From positions 1 to 9,249 of the forward strand of contig LADV01000150.1 of the NCBI GenBank assembly GCA_000961805.1: 9,249 bases of DNA, in the 5' to 3' direction. Shown here in pieces: positions 6,465-9,249 of this stretch (positions are counted from its first letter, which is position 1; each line of letters begins with the position of its first letter). The DNA comes from Peptococcaceae bacterium BRH_c23. Lineage in GTDB: Bacteria; Bacillota_B; Desulfitobacteriia; Desulfitobacteriales; Desulfitobacteriaceae. Under the pieces are notes generated by a model, which ran no database searches, was not told the DNA's origin, and was given only the letters and a program-made list of their open reading frames with translations. The translations under genes were made by a program, and so were the position numbers.

Positions 6465-7898
6465 CTACTTTAGTAGGAAATCTCCCCACTTAGCTAGCGT
6501 CTTTTCCCTAAGTTCCGGGCTAGACTCCACAACAGGTGGAAATTGATCTTTCCAGTCGTAGGGACGGCAAGCATCAATAATGGCCCTTGAGTTAAAGCCT
6601 TTTTGTCCTATCGGCATGCGGGGATCCAACGGACCACTCCAGCATTTACGGATGATTTCGATTGATTCAGTGGGTTCGGATCTTGAGGCAATAGCCCATA
6701 AGACATCGAAAGTATTAGAAGGATCTATATCTTCGTCTACAACCACTACATACCTTCCCAGGTAGTTTCCTGCGTGACTTCCCGCTGCTACCAGACCAGC
6801 CTGTCGGGAATGGCCAGGGTAAGCCTGTTTTATCGATACAATATTAAACATCCGGCCCCCGCCCGCTTCATGACACCAGACTCCATGCACATTTGGGACA
6901 CCAATTTTTTCTAATTCATCCCAGATCAAGGCGGACTTGACTACACACTTACTGTATGAGTAGTCCGAAGGCGGCCTACCCGGGCGAGCACAACATAAAA
7001 TAGGATTGTTTCTGTAGTAGACGTTCTTCACCCTGATTAAATGTTCTGGACGGCCTGCACTGGCATAATACCCTGTCCATTCGCCAAAGGGTCCTTCCTC
7101 CGCGACATCCCCGAAGATGACTTCCCCTTCGATTGCGATTTCGGCATTAGCCGGAATCGGGAGGCCTGTGTACTCTCCTAAAACTACATCTATTGGTTCC
7201 CCTTTAAAGCCGCCTGCATAATCATATTCTGACAAGCCATAGGAAATTTCGTTACCTGAAGCGAGAAATAACAACGGGTCCGAACCAACTACAACAACCA
7301 CTGGACAAGGCTGTCCTCGATCAAAGTACTTTTGTCTGTGCAGATTACCATGTTTTCCTGGTGAGACATAAAAGAACATTGATTTTTCGTCATGGACCAT
7401 TCCACGATAAGCCCCAAAGTTGACCCAACCTTCATCTGGATCCTTCGTGGTGACCAAGGAAGCTGTACCTATATATCTACCACCATCAAGTTCATGCATC
7501 ATAGGTACCGGAAACTTTAGCAGATTAACATCGTCACCACGATCAATGTTTTCCAAGATGGGTCCGTGTTTGACCACACGCGGGGGAATAGGCATAAAAT
7601 CCTTGAGTTTGTCCCTGTACGTTCTGACTACATCAAGGTCGTTTTTGACTGCAGGCAACCCTAAGGTTAGGGCCATCCTATTAGGAGAAGTGGTCAAACC
7701 AAATAGTGTCTGGAAGCCCTCCGGATAACCCGGTACGTTGTCAAACAACACTGCTGGGGGTACGGCTTGTGTCCCTTCTTTATAAATAATTTCGGTCATG
7801 GCACCCATCTCTAAATCCCAATGTGCACCATCAATCTTTTTTAACTCCCCTTTTTCTTCAACCAGCTCCAACCATTCACGCAAGTCTGTATAAGCCAT
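6465..7898 (-). CDS. UbiD family decarboxylase (prenylated-FMN dependent), upstream gene of pair
   Basis: The protein has 477 residues, near the family norm, and starts at ATG 7896-7898 with AAGGAGG six bases upstream. The N-terminus MAYTDLREWLELVEEKGELK is typical of the family. Active-site landmarks are VNFGAYRG with N160 and R165, GKHGN with H183, AGGFKGE with E234, and EEGPFGE with E268 and E273. N160, H183 and E234 match the Mn ligands, and R165, E268 and E273 the proton-relay residues, of fungal Fdc1. DEDIDPSNTFDVLWAI lies near the C-terminus. It is clearly a different subfamily from its neighbour: it aligns over the core but differs widely in the C-terminal half. The two may act on different acids in one pathway or as related subunits; neither can be decided here. 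It is the first gene of the probable operon, downstream of a promoter-like sequence. Confidence 0.94.
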   Translation of the reverse strand: MAYTDLREWLELVEEKGELKKIDGAHWDLEMGAMTEIIYKEGTQAVPPAVLFDNVPGYPEGFQTLFGLTTSPNRMALTLGLPAVKNDLDVVRTYRDKLKDFMPIPPRVVKHGPILENIDRGDDVNLLKFPVPMMHELDGGRYIGTASLVTTKDPDEGWVNFGAYRGMVHDEKSMFFYVSPGKHGNLHRQKYFDRGQPCPVVVVVGSDPLLFLASGNEISYGLSEYDYAGGFKGEPIDVVLGEYTGLPIPANAEIAIEGEVIFGDVAEEGPFGEWTGYYASAGRPEHLIRVKNVYYRNNPILCCARPGRPPSDYSYSKCVVKSALIWDELEKIGVPNVHGVWCHEAGGGRMFNIVSIKQAYPGHSRQAGLVAAGSHAGNYLGRYVVVVDEDIDPSNTFDVLWAIASRSEPTESIEIIRKCWSGPLDPRMPIGQKGFNSRAIIDACRPYDWKDQFPPVVESSPELREKTLAKWGDFLLK

Positions 7899-7904
7899 TT
7901 TATG

Positions 7905-7911
7905 CCTCCTT
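7905..7911 (-). promoter_or_regulatory. Strong ribosome binding site
   Basis: AAGGAGG on the minus strand lies six bases before ATG 7898. It fixes the start of the upstream UbiD gene. Confidence 0.85.
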
Positions 7912-7945
7912 CTTCTACGGAATGTATAACTTAAATTTATTTATA

Positions 7946-7973
7946 ATTATAACAAGACTGAATTTTCGTACAA
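7946..7973 (-). promoter_or_regulatory. Sigma-70/A type promoter for the UbiD pair
   Basis: On the minus strand TTGTAC (7968-7973) and a perfect TATAAT (7946-7951) are separated by 16 bases, placing transcription start about 40 bases before the ATG. The -35 matches the consensus only in its TTG. The surroundings are very AT-rich, so chance matches are possible. Confidence 0.45.
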
Positions 7974-8111
7974 TAAGTAATCTTGCTCACAAAATTGGAT
8001 TTTATCCCTAAGGAAATTACTGAATACACCTTTACTGTTTTTAAATCCATAAGACAAATCTGTGACTGGTATTATTGAAGGGTTAATTGCCCGAGAATTG
8101 AACCCTATCCA
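7947..8111 (-). pseudogene. Possible UbiD C-terminal remnant upstream of the operon
   Basis: A 54-codon minus-strand frame with no start codon reads WIGFNSRAINPSIIPV near its beginning. GFNSRAI is identical to residues 434-440 of the neighbouring UbiD protein (KGFNSRAIIDACRP), and the distance to the stop is similar. The following residues do not align, so this is only suggestive. It could be a decayed UbiD gene end, or chance agreement in a regulatory region. It overlaps the predicted -10 element at its stop codon. Confidence 0.2.
8079..8106. promoter_or_regulatory. Imperfect dyad upstream of the UbiD operon
   Basis: AGGGTTAATT (8079-8088) and AATTGAACCCT (8096-8106) form a 10-bp inverted repeat with one bulged base and a 7-base spacer, about 105 bases upstream of the predicted -35. 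Its size and place fit an operator for a dimeric regulator. No regulator gene is recognised nearby. Confidence 0.3.
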
Positions 8112-8175
8112 TTAATCAATACTTTTTAAAAATATTTAAAATAGTTTTAATAATCATACTTCTTGTCTATCTTAA

Positions 8176-8290
8176 CTACATAGGAAATCTTGCTCTTAAA
8201 ATACAACTGGCAGTCTGAACCGCTTTGACGATTCTCACATACCCTGTGCATCGGCAAAGAGTTGATAGGCTCACTCTAGATAGCCTGCGT
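8176..8290 (-). pseudogene. C-terminal fragment of a Mo hydroxylase [2Fe-2S] subunit
   Basis: One minus-strand frame reads LSRVSLSTLCRCTGYVRIVK, then AVQTA, ending at TAG 8176-8178. CRCTGY followed by V.IV.AV is the hallmark of the C-terminus of xanthine dehydrogenase-type iron-sulfur subunits and supplies the last two ligands of the second [2Fe-2S] cluster. Just upstream, the sequence resembles the usual EIREALSGN stretch with small indels, and homology fades at about 8290. The rest of the subunit is absent here. The truncated gene at 780-1145 lacks exactly this part, with the break at nearly the same place. The fragment has no start codon of its own and cannot make a functional protein. Confidence 0.75.
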
Positions 8291-8306
8291 ATACAACCAA
8301 ATCCCC

Positions 8307-8356
8307 AAAATAGCCTAGTGGTTTCACCTGTTGACGTGAAACCACTAGGCTATTTT
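8307..8356. terminator. Perfect 21-bp hairpin with flanking T/A runs
   Basis: The 21-base arm at 8307-8327 is exactly complementary to 8336-8356, with an 8-base loop. A CTTTTTT run follows on the plus strand and TATTTT ends the minus-strand arm, so it resembles a bidirectional intrinsic terminator. It would end transcription of the broken gene at 8350-8879 on the minus strand, whose last frame stops inside the stem. It also marks the upstream edge of the [2Fe-2S] fragment. Confidence 0.65.
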
Positions 8357-8879
8357 CTTTTTTGGCCAATCATAAAAAATATCGGAAATGATCGTTTCCC
8401 TTGTTTTGTTGTCTTCACCTTTTCATAACAAATATTACTGTGTACATTAAAAAAACCGCAAGTTTCAAGTGTATTGGTTAAATCAACTCTATTATACCCG
8501 TTATGACCAAATTGCATTGCTGTTTCTCTGCTAATGTCTGCTACTAATTCCATTGAAGTTACAACACCTCTGCTCGCTTCGGCCATCTAATGTAGAAACA
8601 CCTGATAGAGCAATGGTAGAATACCTTGCCGTCATTGCAGCAACAATACTTCCTTGAGCAGCTATATTAGCTTGTTCTTGGTTAACTTTCATCAATTCAA
8701 CAAGGGTATTATTCACCGAGGTCCAAACTTGATTAGAAGATTTAATTTCCATTTTAACGACGTTTAAATTATTTAAAGTTACATCGTTAATAATCGCAGG
8801 GATCAATGATTTATATGTATTCCAGTAAAGGACGAATTGATCGTATTGATTCTTTGTAAGTGTTCAGTAAACCCTCCAT
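8350..8879 (-). pseudogene. Broken gene of unknown family
   Basis: I do not recognise this family. Three minus-strand frames chain together. The first starts at ATG 8877-8879 (MEGLLNTYKESIRSIRPLLE) and stops at TAA near 8811. The second, open over about 8531-8867 with no good start, contains NLNVVKMEIKSSNQVWTSVN, then VNQEQANIAAQGSIVAAMTA and STIALSGVSTLDG. The third starts at ATG 8584-8586 (MAEASRGVVTSMELVADISR) and stops at 8350 inside the hairpin. The pieces look coding, mostly helical and soluble, with no signal peptide or membrane segment. I infer one gene with two frameshifts, but two small overlapping genes are possible (8531-8806 from TTG, and 8350-8586). No strong ribosome binding site decides between these. 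Confidence 0.35.
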
Positions 8880-8906
8880 CAACAAGTTAAAACCCTAATA
8901 AATGAA

Positions 8907-8925
8907 GACCGGAATTAATCCGGTC
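8907..8925 (-). terminator. Short hairpin at the end of the DUF4338 gene
   Basis: GACCGGA (8907-8913) pairs with TCCGGTC (8919-8925) around a 5-base loop that contains part of the stop codon. On the minus strand it is followed by TTCATTTATT, a weak T-rich tail. It may be an intrinsic terminator or part of a mobile element end. Confidence 0.4.
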
Positions 8926-9249
8926 GGGTTAAAATATCTCGAAAGTTTTTGTTGAGGGGATAAATATAGATAGCTTTAATAGGAACTGCATACTCGTAAG
9001 TTCGGTCCCGTTTTCCCCGGCCTTGGGTATCGCCAATATAACTCCAATTCGCCGCCTTGTAACAGGTCCCATGAAAGCGATCCTTCTCAACGAACGTTTC
9101 GATCAGAACCGGCTTATATGAGTAGATGGTTTGCCAATCTTGGGGTAATTGTCTAACACAAAGTGCTAACACTTTTGAGGCTAGGTTCTTAACTTGAACC
9201 CAGGGCAAGATCAGAAACCGCGTATTATTAACGATCCCGTTGAGACGTT
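8915..9249 (-). CDS. DUF4338 (DruA-like) domain protein, C-terminal part, 5' end outside window
   Basis: The minus-strand frame is open from the right edge of the window to TAA 8915-8917. It reads RLNGIVNNTRFLILPWVQVK, then NLASKVLALCVRQLP, KPVLIETFVEKDRFHGTCYK, AANWSYIGDTQGRGKRDR and finally IYPLNKNFRDIL. These are hallmark stretches of DUF4338, the domain named for DruA of the Druantia phage-defence system, which also occurs as a stand-alone gene in many mobile regions. A TTG at 9208 lies inside conserved sequence and is not the true start, because homology continues to the edge. Only about the last 110 residues are visible. The biochemical function of the stand-alone family is not established to my knowledge. 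With the transposase remnant on the far left it suggests the island is bounded by mobile DNA. Confidence 0.85.
   Translation of the reverse strand, partial: RLNGIVNNTRFLILPWVQVKNLASKVLALCVRQLPQDWQTIYSYKPVLIETFVEKDRFHGTCYKAANWSYIGDTQGRGKRDRTYEYAVPIKAIYIYPLNKNFRDILTRPD

Noticed and set aside
7420..8011. Plus-strand open frames over and upstream of the UbiD gene
   Set aside because: They overlap the intact UbiD gene or its promoter region and lack ribosome binding sites or recognisable content.
8225..8428. Plus-strand 67-residue open frame spanning the 21-bp hairpin
   Set aside because: It reads through a perfect terminator-like hairpin and is antisense to the CRCTGY fragment.
1..9249. CRISPR array, tRNA or rRNA genes
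   Set aside because: I found no regularly spaced direct repeats and no cloverleaf or rRNA-like sequence by eye.

Overview
This window looks like a decaying accessory catabolic island from an anaerobic, low-to-mid GC Firmicute, most likely in the Clostridia (Peptococcaceae-like). That placement is an inference from gene content, the AGGAGG ribosome binding site and mixed ATG/GTG/TTG starts; no RNA marker is present. Almost all coding lies on the minus strand. Only two complete, undamaged genes are visible, two different UbiD-family (prenylated-FMN) decarboxylases at 4691-6298 and 6465-7898. They form a probable operon with a plausible promoter at 7946-7973.

Layout, left to right. 1-614: a DDE transposase remnant on the plus strand, with an internal deletion and frame change. 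780-3870: a wrecked three-subunit molybdenum hydroxylase (xanthine dehydrogenase family) operon on the minus strand, in the order large (Mo) subunit, FAD subunit, [2Fe-2S] subunit. The large subunit has an in-frame amber stop. A ~360-bp block holding its C-terminus and the FAD subunit N-terminus is inverted, with about 60-70 residues lost at each junction. The [2Fe-2S] subunit stops just before its last two cluster cysteines, beside the transposase side. 3957-4581: two remnants of a TctB-like small transporter subunit. 4691-7898: the UbiD pair. 8176-8290: a fragment encoding LCRCTGYVRIVKAV, which is the kind of C-terminus missing from the [2Fe-2S] subunit 7 kb away. 8307-8356: a perfect 21-bp hairpin. 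8350-8879: a broken reading frame of unknown family. 8915-9249: the C-terminal part of a DUF4338 (DruA-like) protein running off the right edge.

The ancestral locus can be read as a transport/decarboxylation/hydroxylation cassette: a tripartite tricarboxylate-type transporter bringing in a carboxylate, UbiD enzymes (de)carboxylating an aromatic or heteroaromatic acid, and a Mo hydroxylase acting on the ring or a CoA thioester. The substrate cannot be told from sequence. The most unusual signals are the nested inversion, the complementary halves of the [2Fe-2S] subunit at opposite ends of the island, and the survival of the UbiD pair while its surroundings decay. I see no convincing new system; the strongest story is genome rearrangement plus selective retention.
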